From G025836975 sp040391135 (GTDB lineage: Bacteria; Pseudomonadota; Gammaproteobacteria; Burkholderiales; Burkholderiaceae_B): a stretch of 64,000 bases of DNA. Positions within the stretch are counted from its first letter, which is position 1, and the number at the start of each line of letters is the position of its first letter. The notes under the pieces are model-generated. The model worked only from the letters and a program-made list of their open reading frames with translations, had not been told where the DNA came from and ran no database searches. Location: NCBI GenBank assembly GCA_040391135.1, contig JBEBYL010000002.1, positions 1-64,000 on the forward strand, given 5' to 3'. Position numbers and translations under genes: made by a program. Positions 36,254 to 45,120 of the stretch are shown here, piece by piece.

Positions 36254-36697
36254 ATGCAAGATGTCGAATCGATTTCCGTGCCGCCGGTGGGCGGCGTCTT
36301 TCGTTGGTCCATGCCGGTGCGCTGGGGCGACCTGGATGCCCTGAATCACGTCAATAACGCGGTGTACTTCCGCTACCTCGAAGAGGCCCGGGTCCAGCTG
36401 TTCGCCCAGGCGGGCACCGCGCTTCCGCCGAACAGGATAACCCTGCTTGCCCATGTGTCCTGCGATTTCCTGAGACCTGTTTTGTATCCTGCGACAGTCA
36501 TTGTCAGCCAGGTGCTTACTCGCGTGGGCCGATCCAGCCTAGCCATGGACACCCTGATTGAATGCGAGGGTGAGCCGGGCGTAGCCTATGCCAAAGGCCG
36601 ACAGGTCATGGTTGGCGGGGCTGCGGAAACGGGTAAATCCATGCCCTGGACGCCGCAGGAACTGGAGCGGCTTTCCGCCTTGTTCACTCGACAATGA
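36254..36697 (+). CDS. Acyl-CoA thioesterase, hotdog fold (4HBT)
   Basis: A 147-residue protein of the 4-hydroxybenzoyl-CoA-thioesterase type. The active-site motif RWGDLDALNHVNNAVYFRYLEEAR (about 20-43) carries the catalytic Asp and the signature His-Val-Asn. Family members hydrolyse short acyl- or aryl-CoA esters. ATG 36254 is chosen because residues upstream in frame are unlike the family. It sits between ETF-QO and CoA-transferase genes, a CoA-metabolism neighbourhood. Confidence 0.85.
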   Translation: MQDVESISVPPVGGVFRWSMPVRWGDLDALNHVNNAVYFRYLEEARVQLFAQAGTALPPNRITLLAHVSCDFLRPVLYPATVIVSQVLTRVGRSSLAMDTLIECEGEPGVAYAKGRQVMVGGAAETGKSMPWTPQELERLSALFTRQ

Positions 36698-36698
36698 C

Positions 36699-36716
36699 GC
36701 GGGCGGCGCCCGCTTT
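36699..36716 (+). terminator. Weak hairpin after the thioesterase gene
   Basis: Stem GCGGGC / GCCCGC with a 3-base loop followed by TTTAT. Short T-tract; may be only a partial terminator before the CoA-transferase pair. Confidence 0.4.
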
Positions 36717-36818
36717 ATGATTGATTTTTCGTTCTTTGCTTTTTTCGGTTCATCACTTACGGCACCAGCCCTTGCGGGCCAGTGCCATCGCATGAAATAT
36801 TGAATAAGGATAGGAGTA

Positions 36819-37529
36819 ATGGATAAAGTCTATGCAAGCGCCGCAGAAGCGCTCAAAGGCGCCGTCGCCGACGGTCAGATCATCGCGGTCGGCGGCTTCG
36901 GCCTTTGCGGCATCCCCGAGGCCCTGATCGCCGCCTTGCGCGATTCGGGCGTCCAGGGCCTGACCTGCGTCAGCAACAACGCCGGCGTCGATGGTTTCGG
37001 CCTGGGGCAGTTGCTGTCCACCCGCCAGATCAAGAAGATGATCGCCTCGTATGTGGGCGAGAACAAGGAATTCGAGCGTCAATTCCTGGCGGGCGAGCTG
37101 GAGCTTGAATTCACGCCCCAGGGAACGCTGGCCGAGAAGCTGCGCGCCGGCGGCGCGGGCATTCCCGCCTTCTTCACCCGCACCGGCGTGGGCACCATCG
37201 TGGCCGACGGCAAGGAAATCCGCGAATTCGACGGCGAGCAATACGTCATGGAACGCTCCATAGTTCCCGACGTTTCGCTGGTCAAGGCCTACAAGGCCGA
37301 CCGCAGCGGCAACCTGCAGTTCCGTAAAACAGCACGCAACTTCAATCCGAACGTGGCGATGGCCGGCAAGATCACCATCGTCGAGGTCGAGGAAATCGTC
37401 GACACCGGCACTTTCGATCCAGACCACGTTCATTTGCCCGGCATCTACGTGCATCGCATCGTGCTGAACGCCAGCCCGGAAAAACGCATAGAACAACGCA
37501 CTGTCAGCAACGCGCAAGGAGCAAAATAA
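36819..37529 (+). CDS. scoA: 3-oxoacid CoA-transferase, subunit A
   Basis: First subunit of a succinyl-CoA:3-ketoacid (or similar) CoA-transferase. The 236-residue protein has the class I pattern with GGFGLCGIPE (about 25-34) and the GAGIPAFFTRTGVGT segment. ATG 36819 follows GGATAGGAG. Its TAA overlaps the B-subunit start as TAATG (37527-37531). Together they transfer CoA between succinyl-CoA and acetoacetate, feeding ketone-body or aromatic-degradation products into central metabolism. Confidence 0.94.
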   Translation: MDKVYASAAEALKGAVADGQIIAVGGFGLCGIPEALIAALRDSGVQGLTCVSNNAGVDGFGLGQLLSTRQIKKMIASYVGENKEFERQFLAGELELEFTPQGTLAEKLRAGGAGIPAFFTRTGVGTIVADGKEIREFDGEQYVMERSIVPDVSLVKAYKADRSGNLQFRKTARNFNPNVAMAGKITIVEVEEIVDTGTFDPDHVHLPGIYVHRIVLNASPEKRIEQRTVSNAQGAK

Positions 37530-38182
37530 TGGCCTGGAATCGTGACGAAATGGCGGCGCGCGCCGCCCGTGAGCTGCAAGACGGCTTTTATGTGAACCTG
37601 GGCATAGGCCTGCCCACGATGGTGGCCAACCATGTGCCCAAGGGCGTCGAGGTCTGGCTGCAGTCCGAGAACGGCCTGCTGGGCATCGGCCCCTTCCCGA
37701 CCGAAGACGAAATCGACGCCGACCTGATCAACGCCGGCAAGCAGACCATCACCACGCTGCCGGGCTCGTCCATCTTTGCCTCGGCCGACTCCTTCGCCAT
37801 GATACGCGGCGGCAAGATCAACCTGGCCATCCTGGGCGCCATGCAGGTGTCCGAAAAGGGCGACCTGGCCAACTGGATGATCCCGGGCAAGATGATCAAG
37901 GGCATGGGCGGCGCCATGGATCTGGTGGCTGGCGTCGGCAAGGTCGTGGTGCTGATGGAGCACGTGGCCCGCAAGAAAGACGGCACCGAAGACCTGAAGC
38001 TGCTGAAGGAATGCAACCTGCCGCTGACCGGCGTGGGCGTTGTCGACCTGATCATCACCGACTTGGGCGTCATGGAAGTCGGCCAGACTGGATTGAAGCT
38101 GATCGAACTGGCGCCCGGCGTCACCGTCGACGAAATCCAGGCCAAGACCGGCGCCACGCTGGATGTGTCGGCGCTCGCCTGA
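37529..38182 (+). CDS. scoB: 3-oxoacid CoA-transferase, subunit B
   Basis: Second subunit, 217 residues. The catalytic Glu is in the SENGLLGIG motif (about 49-57), and the GGKINLAILGAMQVSEKGDLANWMIPGK and KGMGGAMDLVAG segments are standard. It is translationally coupled to subunit A. Whether the natural acceptor is acetoacetate or 3-oxoadipate cannot be decided from sequence alone. Confidence 0.94.
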   Translation: MAWNRDEMAARAARELQDGFYVNLGIGLPTMVANHVPKGVEVWLQSENGLLGIGPFPTEDEIDADLINAGKQTITTLPGSSIFASADSFAMIRGGKINLAILGAMQVSEKGDLANWMIPGKMIKGMGGAMDLVAGVGKVVVLMEHVARKKDGTEDLKLLKECNLPLTGVGVVDLIITDLGVMEVGQTGLKLIELAPGVTVDEIQAKTGATLDVSALA

Positions 38183-38202
38183 TCTTCTCGATGCGCAAGA
38201 GG

Positions 38203-38246
38203 ATGGCCTGAGCAATCCCGCATGGCGGGACTGCCAGGCCATTTTT
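38203..38246 (+). terminator. Terminator after the CoA-transferase genes
   Basis: Hairpin with outer stem ATGGCCTG / CAGGCCAT and inner stem TCCCGC / GCGGGA separated by a small internal loop, then TTTTT. Confidence 0.8.
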
Positions 38247-38366
38247 CATATGAAATCTATCGGCGCTTGTGCCGGGAGTGTGGGCGGTAGGAGCCTTCGA
38301 GCTTTCTTTGCTTGAATTGTCTATACCGTTCCTCGCTCCAGCAGGCGTTTTTTTGAAGGAATTGCC

Positions 38367-40160
38367 GTGAACCCGTCCGTTTTTGTCCAACGCATCCAGG
38401 CCTTGCGCACCGCCATGCGGGAGCGTAAATTGGATGCCTGCGTGGCCCTGTCTTCCGACCCGCATTTGTCGGAATACCTGCCCGAGCATTGGCAGACGCG
38501 GCAATGGCTTAGCGGCTTCGGCGGCTCCGCGGGCACGCTGGTCGTTACCGCCGACTTTGCCGGACTGTGGACCGACAGCCGTTATTGGGAACAGGCCGAC
38601 AGCGACCTGGCCGGCACCGGCATACAGACCATGCGCGCCGGCGCGCCCGACGTACCCGGCCCCGCTCAATGGCTGGCAGATCATTTGGCGAAAGGCGCCC
38701 GCGTCAACATCGACGGCCAGGTGCTGGCCGTGCAGGCCCATCGGCAGTGGCAAACGGCATTGTCGGAAAAGGGCATCAGCCTGATCATCGATGCGGACGT
38801 CATCGCCGATATCTGGGAAGGACGACCCGCGCTTCCGCAGGGGACCGTGTTCGAGCACCTGCCGCCATTTGCCTGCCGCGGCAGGGCGGAGAACCTGGCG
38901 GCCGTGCGCGCTGCCATGCAGGAACACAAGGCCGCCTGGCACTGGCTGTCTTCACTGGACGACATCGCCTGGCTGTTCAACCTGCGCGGCAACGACGTTT
39001 CCTACAACCCCGTGTTTCTTTCGCATGCCCTGATAGGCAAGGACACCGCGAGCTTGTTCGTTGCGCCCGGCAAGATTCCCGACGCCTTGTGCGCAGCCTT
39101 GGCGGAAGACGGCGTAAGCGTCGAATCCTACGACCAGGCCGCCGGCGCGCTGGCCTGCCTGCCGGAAGGGCAGAGCCTGCTGGTCGACCCGGCCCGTACC
39201 ACCGTGGGCACCCTGGCCGCTGCCGCCTTCGCCGACAAGATCGAAGCCATCAATCCATCGCAACTGCTGAAGTCGCGCAAGAACGCCGCCGAGGCCGACA
39301 ACGTGCGCCGCAGCATGGAGCAGGACGGCGCCGCCTTGTGCGAATTCTTTGCGTGGTTCGAGGCGGCTCAGGGCAAGGAACGCATCACCGAAATCACGGT
39401 GGACGAGAAGATTACCGCCGCCCGCGCGCGGCGGCCCCATTTCGTCACGCCCAGCTTTGGCACCATCGCCGCCTACAACGCCAACGGCGCCATGCCGCAT
39501 TACCACGCCACCGAAGAATCGCACGCCGTCATCGAAGGCGATGGCCTGCTGCTGATCGATTCGGGCGGCCAGTACCTGGGCGGCACCACCGACATCACCC
39601 GCGTCGTGCCCGTGGGCACGCCCAGCGTGGAACAGAAGCGCGACTACACCGCCGTGCTGAAAGGCATGATCGCCCTGTCGCAGGCCGTGTTCCCGCGCGG
39701 CACCATGTCCCCCTTGCTGGACACCATCGCCCGCATGCCCATCTGGCAGACGGGTTCTGATTACGGCCACGGCACCGGGCATGGCGTGGGTTACTTCATG
39801 AACGTGCACGAAGGGCCGCAGTCGATTGCGTACAGGGCGGTCGTCAATCCTAATATGGCCATGGAGCCCGGGATGATTACGTCGAACGAGCCAGGTTTAT
39901 ATCGGCCTGGGCGGTGGGGCATCCGTATCGAGAACCTGGTATTGGCCGTGCCGGCGGTGGAGACGGAGTTCGGGGAGTTTCTGAAGTTCGAGACCCTGAC
40001 CTTGTGCCCGATTGATACGCGGTGTGTTGAGCTGTCTTTACTGGCGGAAGGGGAGCGGGCCTGGTTGAATCAGTATCACTCGGAGGTTAGGGCGAGGTTG
40101 CTGCCGCTGGTGGAGGGACAGGCTAAGTATTGGCTGCTGGAGAGGACCAAATCGGTTTAA
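38367..40160 (+). CDS. Xaa-Pro aminopeptidase P (M24B family, three-domain type)
   Basis: A 597-residue metallopeptidase that removes the first residue before proline. Two N-terminal creatinase-like domains (about 1-310) and a pita-bread catalytic domain (about 315-530) are present, the long layout shared with eukaryotic APP1. Metal ligands are seen as Asp in LLIDSGGQY and TTDITR, His in GTGHGVGYF and Glu in TSNEPGLY and RIENL. GTG start with GAAGGA upstream. Its end overlaps the converging LacI gene by four bases. Confidence 0.92.
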   Translation: MNPSVFVQRIQALRTAMRERKLDACVALSSDPHLSEYLPEHWQTRQWLSGFGGSAGTLVVTADFAGLWTDSRYWEQADSDLAGTGIQTMRAGAPDVPGPAQWLADHLAKGARVNIDGQVLAVQAHRQWQTALSEKGISLIIDADVIADIWEGRPALPQGTVFEHLPPFACRGRAENLAAVRAAMQEHKAAWHWLSSLDDIAWLFNLRGNDVSYNPVFLSHALIGKDTASLFVAPGKIPDALCAALAEDGVSVESYDQAAGALACLPEGQSLLVDPARTTVGTLAAAAFADKIEAINPSQLLKSRKNAAEADNVRRSMEQDGAALCEFFAWFEAAQGKERITEITVDEKITAARARRPHFVTPSFGTIAAYNANGAMPHYHATEESHAVIEGDGLLLIDSGGQYLGGTTDITRVVPVGTPSVEQKRDYTAVLKGMIALSQAVFPRGTMSPLLDTIARMPIWQTGSDYGHGTGHGVGYFMNVHEGPQSIAYRAVVNPNMAMEPGMITSNEPGLYRPGRWGIRIENLVLAVPAVETEFGEFLKFETLTLCPIDTRCVELSLLAEGERAWLNQYHSEVRARLLPLVEGQAKYWLLERTKSV

Positions 40161-41203
40161 CTGAAGTCTGAATGTGAGTCAGCGGGAGCGGCGCATGACC
40201 CGCGCAGGATAATGTCCATGGGAACTTCGACCATGCGGACGGGCGCGCGATTATTTGCATCTTCGCGCAAGCGCTCTATCATGATCTGCGCCGCGAGGCG
40301 CCCGCATTTGGCGATGTCCCAGCGCAAGGTGGTAATGGGGGGCTTGTTCAGCCGTACGAGTTCTGTGTCGCCAATCCCGACTATGGAAAGGCCGCTGGGT
40401 ATGGAAAGTTCGAGTTGATCGGACGCTGCGATAACGCCCGCGAGCACTCCGGTACCCAGGCAAATGATCGCAGTGGGTCGACGAGCGGTACGCAGCATGG
40501 CCTTCGCTTCATCATAAGCCCGTTCACCACCTGTGGCGTCAAGCATCTTTACCAATGAAGGCTCATAAGTAATGTTGGCTTCTTCCAATGCTCTGGTATA
40601 GCCGGCCAAGCGTTCACGACCGGGCCTGGCAACGTTGGGCGGAGTCATGAGGCCGATGCGGCGGTGGCCCAAGGAAACAAGGTATTGTGTGACTTGATAG
40701 GCGCCTGTCCTGTGATCGGGACCGACGGCATCACCAATACCGCCGACTTCCCGGTCGTGGAAGACTAGTGGCAGTTTCAAGGACCTCAGCGTCCCCATAG
40801 TTTGTTCATCAGTCTCGTCCGCAATGGCCGCGATAATTCCGTCCACCCGTCCCCGGCTGAACAGGTCGAGCAGGGCGCAATCCCGCTGAGCCCGGTTGCG
40901 CGAATTAGCCACCAGCAAGAAATATCCTTGATTCTCGAGCTCCTCTTGCACGTTGCTTAAAAAAATACCGTGTAGGGGATTGGACATGTCGGAGACGATA
41001 GCGCCAATTGTGTGGGTCTGTTTGGTTTTTAAGCTGCGGGCCAGCGCATTGGGTGAATAGTTGAGTTGACGAGCGGCTTCTTCCACCCGTCGCCGCAAGT
41101 CCTCCGATACCCAATTTTTTCCCGAGAGCGCGCGCGACACACTGCCCGGAGATACGCCCGACAATCGTGCAACATCAGCGATTGATGATTTTTTCTGAAC
41201 CAC
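40157..41203 (-). CDS. LacI-family repressor
   Basis: A 348-residue regulator. The HTH occupies about 7-30 (SIADVARLSGVSPGSVSRALSG) with hinge helix SPNALARSLKTKQT, then a periplasmic-binding-like domain (IGAIVSDMSNPLHGIFLSNVQEELE...). Effector unknown. It is divergent from the catabolic run starting at 41449 and probably represses that run and itself through the two operators described below. Confidence 0.92.
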   Translation of the reverse strand: MVQKKSSIADVARLSGVSPGSVSRALSGKNWVSEDLRRRVEEAARQLNYSPNALARSLKTKQTHTIGAIVSDMSNPLHGIFLSNVQEELENQGYFLLVANSRNRAQRDCALLDLFSRGRVDGIIAAIADETDEQTMGTLRSLKLPLVFHDREVGGIGDAVGPDHRTGAYQVTQYLVSLGHRRIGLMTPPNVARPGRERLAGYTRALEEANITYEPSLVKMLDATGGERAYDEAKAMLRTARRPTAIICLGTGVLAGVIAASDQLELSIPSGLSIVGIGDTELVRLNKPPITTLRWDIAKCGRLAAQIMIERLREDANNRAPVRMVEVPMDIILRGSCAAPADSHSDFS

Positions 41204-41300
41204 TACTTATTCTCTCCCCACGCTCCCCGGCGTGATCTGTTTGTACATAGACATATCGTTGCGAGGTGAACGACCACGCATAGGATAGCTCGTAGTATTA

Positions 41301-41318
41301 ACTAAAAACGGTTGTAGT
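41301..41318. promoter_or_regulatory. LacI-type operator O1
   Basis: ACTAAAAACGGTTGTAGT, near palindromic with the central CG expected for LacI-family sites. It matches the second site at 15 of 18 bases. It lies about 98 bases before the repressor start. Confidence 0.7.
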
Positions 41319-41357
41319 TTTATCTATAAACATTAGTGATTTCACCTATAGCGATAG

Positions 41358-41375
41358 ACTAAAACCGATTTTAGT
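41358..41375. promoter_or_regulatory. LacI-type operator O2
   Basis: ACTAAAACCGATTTTAGT, with perfect 7-base arms around CCGA. It is 57 bases from O1 (centre to centre) and about 74 bases before the first structural gene, a layout that would allow looping or dual control of both divergent promoters. Confidence 0.75.
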
Positions 41376-41448
41376 ATATGCATTCTTTATTCAAATTCAG
41401 GGCCTGCCATCTGTGCCGGTCCATCCAACGCATGAATGCACTTGAGAC

Positions 41449-42351
41449 ATGAAGACTATTACTCTTGGCAATATCAACATCGACCAATTGGTTGAATACG
41501 ACACCATTTTCCTGAACTCTCAGTGGATGTATCACAACGTAGAAAATGAGATGTTGCTACGTGCGCAAAAAGAATTAGGTCCAAAGTTTGTCCAGCCAGG
41601 CACGCTCAAGCTAGGGCTTAGCTTTCACAGTTTTTTGATTCGCACGCGTGGAAAAAATATTTTGGTGGATACCTGCAACGGCAACCACAAGCACAGAGGA
41701 GAGCGCATGCAATGGCAACACATGTTGGACTCTCCCAACTACATGAACAACCTCGCCAATTTTGGATTGCGTCCGGAAGACATTGACATTGTGCTTTGCA
41801 CCCACCTGCATACCGATCATATTGGCTGGAATACCCGTTTGCTGGACGGCCGTTGGGTGCCGACGTTTCCTAATGCGAAATACGTCATGGCACGTCAGGA
41901 GTTCGATCATTTCAATCGCTTGCATGCAGCCAAGCCGGATTACCCGGTGGGTCACGGCTCATTTGCGGACAGTGTGCTGCCCATTGTCGAGGCAGGACAA
42001 GCCGAGTTTGTCGATATGAACCACTTGGTCGAAGGAAATCTCGACGATGGAGTATGGCTGGAGCCCGCGACGGGTCACACGCCCGGTCACGTGACGGTTC
42101 ATGTGAAGGGCGGTGGGGTCGAGGCCATTATGACGGGCGACATGATCCATCATCCGATCGTCTTTCTGGAGCCCACGTTGGAAACCAAGCACGATTTTGA
42201 TAAAGAGCAGAACAACCGGACGCGGAAACGAGTACTGGAACGCCTTGCGGACACAAAGGATTTGTTGCTGACGGCGCATTTTATTTCGCCGACGGCCGGT
42301 CGTGTCTGTTCTTGCGCGTCAGGGTTCAGCTTCAAGTTTCTGGACGAGTGA
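41449..42351 (+). CDS. Metallo-beta-lactamase-fold hydrolase (lactonase-like)
   Basis: A 300-residue enzyme with the zinc motif THLHTDH (about 118-124), further ligands His in ATGHTPGH (about 212-216), Asp in MTGDMIHH and His near AHFISP. The order resembles quorum-quenching lactonase or other ring-opening hydrolases of the same fold, but the substrate cannot be named. First gene of the LacI-controlled run; no strong ribosome site is seen (only GAG five bases before). Confidence 0.8.
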   Translation: MKTITLGNINIDQLVEYDTIFLNSQWMYHNVENEMLLRAQKELGPKFVQPGTLKLGLSFHSFLIRTRGKNILVDTCNGNHKHRGERMQWQHMLDSPNYMNNLANFGLRPEDIDIVLCTHLHTDHIGWNTRLLDGRWVPTFPNAKYVMARQEFDHFNRLHAAKPDYPVGHGSFADSVLPIVEAGQAEFVDMNHLVEGNLDDGVWLEPATGHTPGHVTVHVKGGGVEAIMTGDMIHHPIVFLEPTLETKHDFDKEQNNRTRKRVLERLADTKDLLLTAHFISPTAGRVCSCASGFSFKFLDE

Positions 42352-42430
42352 ACAGCGTCCAACCCCTTAAGGTGCTGACGGCTAAAGACGAATAGCCCGA
42401 TGCGTAATACGCCGGACAAATGGAACCTTT

Positions 42431-43213
42431 ATGAGTAGTGTTAAACAACTTCCCGATATGCGACTGGTCAAAGACCAGGTCGCAGTGATTACCGGTGCTT
42501 CACGGGAGCGTGGAATCGGCTTGGCCGTGGCAAAGCTCTTCGCGCAGCATGGCGCCAAAGTGGTCATTCTGGATATTGACGAGAATGACGCGCGAGCCGC
42601 CGCGGCGGGGCTCGGCGAGGGTCACATGGGTGTTGGCTGCGACGTCAGCAAGGCTGAATCCTGCAAGCAGGCGGTCGATGCGGTGATTGAGCGATACGGC
42701 GCGGTAGATGTGCTTGTCAATAATGCCGGAGTGACACAGCGTCGCGGCGTGATGGACGTCACTCCTGAAGACTACGATTTAGTAACTAATGTGGTGTTGC
42801 GCGGGACTTTACTTATATCCCAGGCTGTTATCCCGCACATGAAGGCGCACGGCCACGGCAACATTATTTGCATCAGCTCGCTTTCCGCCCTGCAAGGTGG
42901 TGGCGTGTTTGGCGGTGCGCATTACTGCGCTGCAAAGTCGGGCGTCTTGGGACTTGCACGCGCGATGGCACGCGAGCTAGGCCCGGAAAATATACGTGTA
43001 AACGCTATTGCTCCCGGCCTGATCCTCACCGATTTTTCTCGCGGGGCGAACCCCGATTCCGCCAAGCACGAGATGGCGAAAGGCTTTCCTTTGCGGCGCG
43101 TGGGCGCACCGGCGGACATAGCAGGAGCTTGCCTGTACTTGGCAAGCGACCTTTCCGCCTTCGTGACCGGCATCACGCTTGACGTAAATGGCGGCGCGTT
43201 CATTCGGCCCTGA
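42431..43213 (+). CDS. Short-chain dehydrogenase/reductase
   Basis: A 260-residue classical SDR. The cofactor motif is TGASRERGIG, two residues longer than the usual TGxxxGxG. NNAG (about 96-99), catalytic Ser in ISSLSA (about 147) and Tyr/Lys in HYCAAKSG (about 162-166) are intact. Likely oxidises or reduces a hydroxyl or keto group of the compound handled by the cluster. It lies 80 bases behind the MBL gene. Confidence 0.85.
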   Translation: MSSVKQLPDMRLVKDQVAVITGASRERGIGLAVAKLFAQHGAKVVILDIDENDARAAAAGLGEGHMGVGCDVSKAESCKQAVDAVIERYGAVDVLVNNAGVTQRRGVMDVTPEDYDLVTNVVLRGTLLISQAVIPHMKAHGHGNIICISSLSALQGGGVFGGAHYCAAKSGVLGLARAMARELGPENIRVNAIAPGLILTDFSRGANPDSAKHEMAKGFPLRRVGAPADIAGACLYLASDLSAFVTGITLDVNGGAFIRP

Positions 43214-43240
43214 CGAAACACAATCGAGGAGACAGTCTCT

Positions 43241-44251
43241 ATGAAGGCACTTAATTTACTTTTGGACAAGGCGGTGTGGGCGAAGGCGCTTACGGCTAAC
43301 GCATTGGTATTGTCTTGCACTTTGGCCCCTTCAGCGGCACAGGCGGCTACCGATTTTCCGTCAAAGCCGGTGAAAATCGTGGTTGGATTTTCGGCGGGCG
43401 GTACCACCGATGTACTGGCCAGACTTCTGGCCAACGAAATGCCCAAGACGCTGAACCAGCCCGTTATCGTCGAAAACCGGTCGGGTGCTTCAGGAACGAT
43501 CGCCGCCGACTTCGTGGCCAGAGCTCCAGCAGACGGCTATACGCTGATGCTGACGACCACCAGCGTACAAGGGATTACGCCCGCACTATACAAAAACTTG
43601 CCTTATGACCCGTACAAGGCGTTTGCGCCGATCAGCCAAGTAAGCCAGTCCGTCATGGTGCTGCTGGCCAACGATAAGCTTCCCGTCAAATCAGTAAGCG
43701 ATCTAGTCAAGTTGGCTAAGGAAAAGCCTGGTGAATTGACCTACGCTTCTGCGGGTACAGGTAGTACGGCGCACATCGTCGCCGAGTACTTCTTCAAGAA
43801 GAAGGGGGTGAAGCTTCTCCATGTGCCGTACCGAGGGGGATCGGCAGGTGTTGTCGGTGTGATGGGCGGCGAAGTCGATGTGATATTTGACAATATTGCC
43901 TCCACTCGTACTCTGATTGATGGCGGCCGGATCAAGGCGCTCGCCGTAACGTCCAAGGACCGATCGTCGTCATTGCCGAATGTGCCGACCTTTGTGGAAT
44001 CGGGGACACCCGACTTCACCATATATTCCTGGGGCGGCATCGTAGCCTCGGCGGGAACGCCGCCAGAGATCATCAAGAAACTGAACGAGGCCGTGAACAA
44101 AGCGGTGCAATCGCAAACAGTTCGTGAGGCTTTGCTGAGCGGCGACACAGAACCGAAGTCCGGCACGCCGGAGGAATTTGCGCGCTTCATTGCCGAAGAA
44201 CAAAAGAAGTGGGCCGAAGCCGTGACGCTGACGGGCATAACCGTGGAATGA
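43241..44251 (+). CDS. Tripartite tricarboxylate (Bug/TctC) periplasmic receptor
   Basis: A 336-residue extracytoplasmic receptor. The signal peptide is about 1-34 (ending PSAAQA), followed by the Bug pattern YPSKPVKIVVGFSAGG-like start (DFPSKPVKIVVGFSAGGTTD), ENRSGASGTIAADFVARAPADGYTLM and VPYRGGSAGVVGVMGG. Such proteins bind organic acids. No TctA/TctB membrane genes are beside it, which is common for Bug receptors in Alcaligenaceae. It is unusual to sit within a Liv operon. Confidence 0.9.
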   Translation: MKALNLLLDKAVWAKALTANALVLSCTLAPSAAQAATDFPSKPVKIVVGFSAGGTTDVLARLLANEMPKTLNQPVIVENRSGASGTIAADFVARAPADGYTLMLTTTSVQGITPALYKNLPYDPYKAFAPISQVSQSVMVLLANDKLPVKSVSDLVKLAKEKPGELTYASAGTGSTAHIVAEYFFKKKGVKLLHVPYRGGSAGVVGVMGGEVDVIFDNIASTRTLIDGGRIKALAVTSKDRSSSLPNVPTFVESGTPDFTIYSWGGIVASAGTPPEIIKKLNEAVNKAVQSQTVREALLSGDTEPKSGTPEEFARFIAEEQKKWAEAVTLTGITVE

Positions 44252-44298
44252 GTGCTGCGAGGCGGGATCAACGAATGATGGATGAAGGAGTACACACC

Positions 44299-45096
44299 AT
44301 GGCGTCACCACGCCTGTTAAACAAGATTGCCATTGTCATAGGTGGAGGGTCGTCGAACCCGGATGGCGGCCCCAGCAACGGGCAAGCGGCTGCAATAACG
44401 TTTGCCCGTCACGGTGCCAGGGTTATTGTGGCCGATAGGATCGTCGAGGCGGCACAGCAGACTGTTGAGGAAATCGAGAAAGAGGGTGGCCGTGCCTTCG
44501 CCAGGCGGGCGGATGTGACGAATGCCAAAGATCTTGAGTCATTGATGTCCTGGGCGGAAGGCCAGTTCGGCCGTATTGATGTGCTGCATAACAATGTTGG
44601 CATCGAGGCGATCGGCGACGTTGTCGATACCACTGAAGAGGCATGGGATCTTGTTCATGATGTGAACCTGAAAGGAGTTTTCCTGTCCTGCAAGTTTGCT
44701 GTTCCCATCATGCGCAAGCAGGGCGGCGGATCGATCATCAACATTTCTTCCACTGCCAGCCTGCGCTGGTCGCCCGCGCGTTTTCTCGCCTATAACACAT
44801 CGAAGGCGGCACTCAATCATATGTCCCGCATCATGGCGCGTCAGCATGCCGCCGACAAGGTCCGTGTCAACGTGGTTATTCCGGGAATGATCGATACCCC
44901 TCATATACGCACCTTGTACAAGGACATGTCGCCCGATGAGCTGCGAGCCAAGCTTGCCGAGCGCGATAGGGCTTGCCCGATGGGGCGTCAGGGTTCATGC
45001 TGGGATGTGGCCAACGCGGCTCTGTTCTTCGCATCCGACGAGTCCTCGTATGTCACGGGGACGCTGCTGCCCGTGGATGGCGGGCTGTCCGTCTAA
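44299..45096 (+). CDS. Short-chain dehydrogenase/reductase with extended glycine loop
   Basis: A 265-residue SDR whose N-terminal motif is stretched (GGGSSNPDGGPSNGQAAA, about 15-32) compared with the classical eight-residue loop, a subgroup known among aromatic and secondary-alcohol dehydrogenases. NNVG replaces NNAG (about 97-100); catalytic Ser in ISSTASLR and Tyr-x-x-x-Lys in AYNTSKAA are kept. ATG 44299 follows AAGGAG. Its substrate is unknown. Confidence 0.83.
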   Translation: MASPRLLNKIAIVIGGGSSNPDGGPSNGQAAAITFARHGARVIVADRIVEAAQQTVEEIEKEGGRAFARRADVTNAKDLESLMSWAEGQFGRIDVLHNNVGIEAIGDVVDTTEEAWDLVHDVNLKGVFLSCKFAVPIMRKQGGGSIINISSTASLRWSPARFLAYNTSKAALNHMSRIMARQHAADKVRVNVVIPGMIDTPHIRTLYKDMSPDELRAKLAERDRACPMGRQGSCWDVANAALFFASDESSYVTGTLLPVDGGLSV

Positions 45097-45120
45097 TCTA
45101 TACCTTGAGGCTCATTCAAC

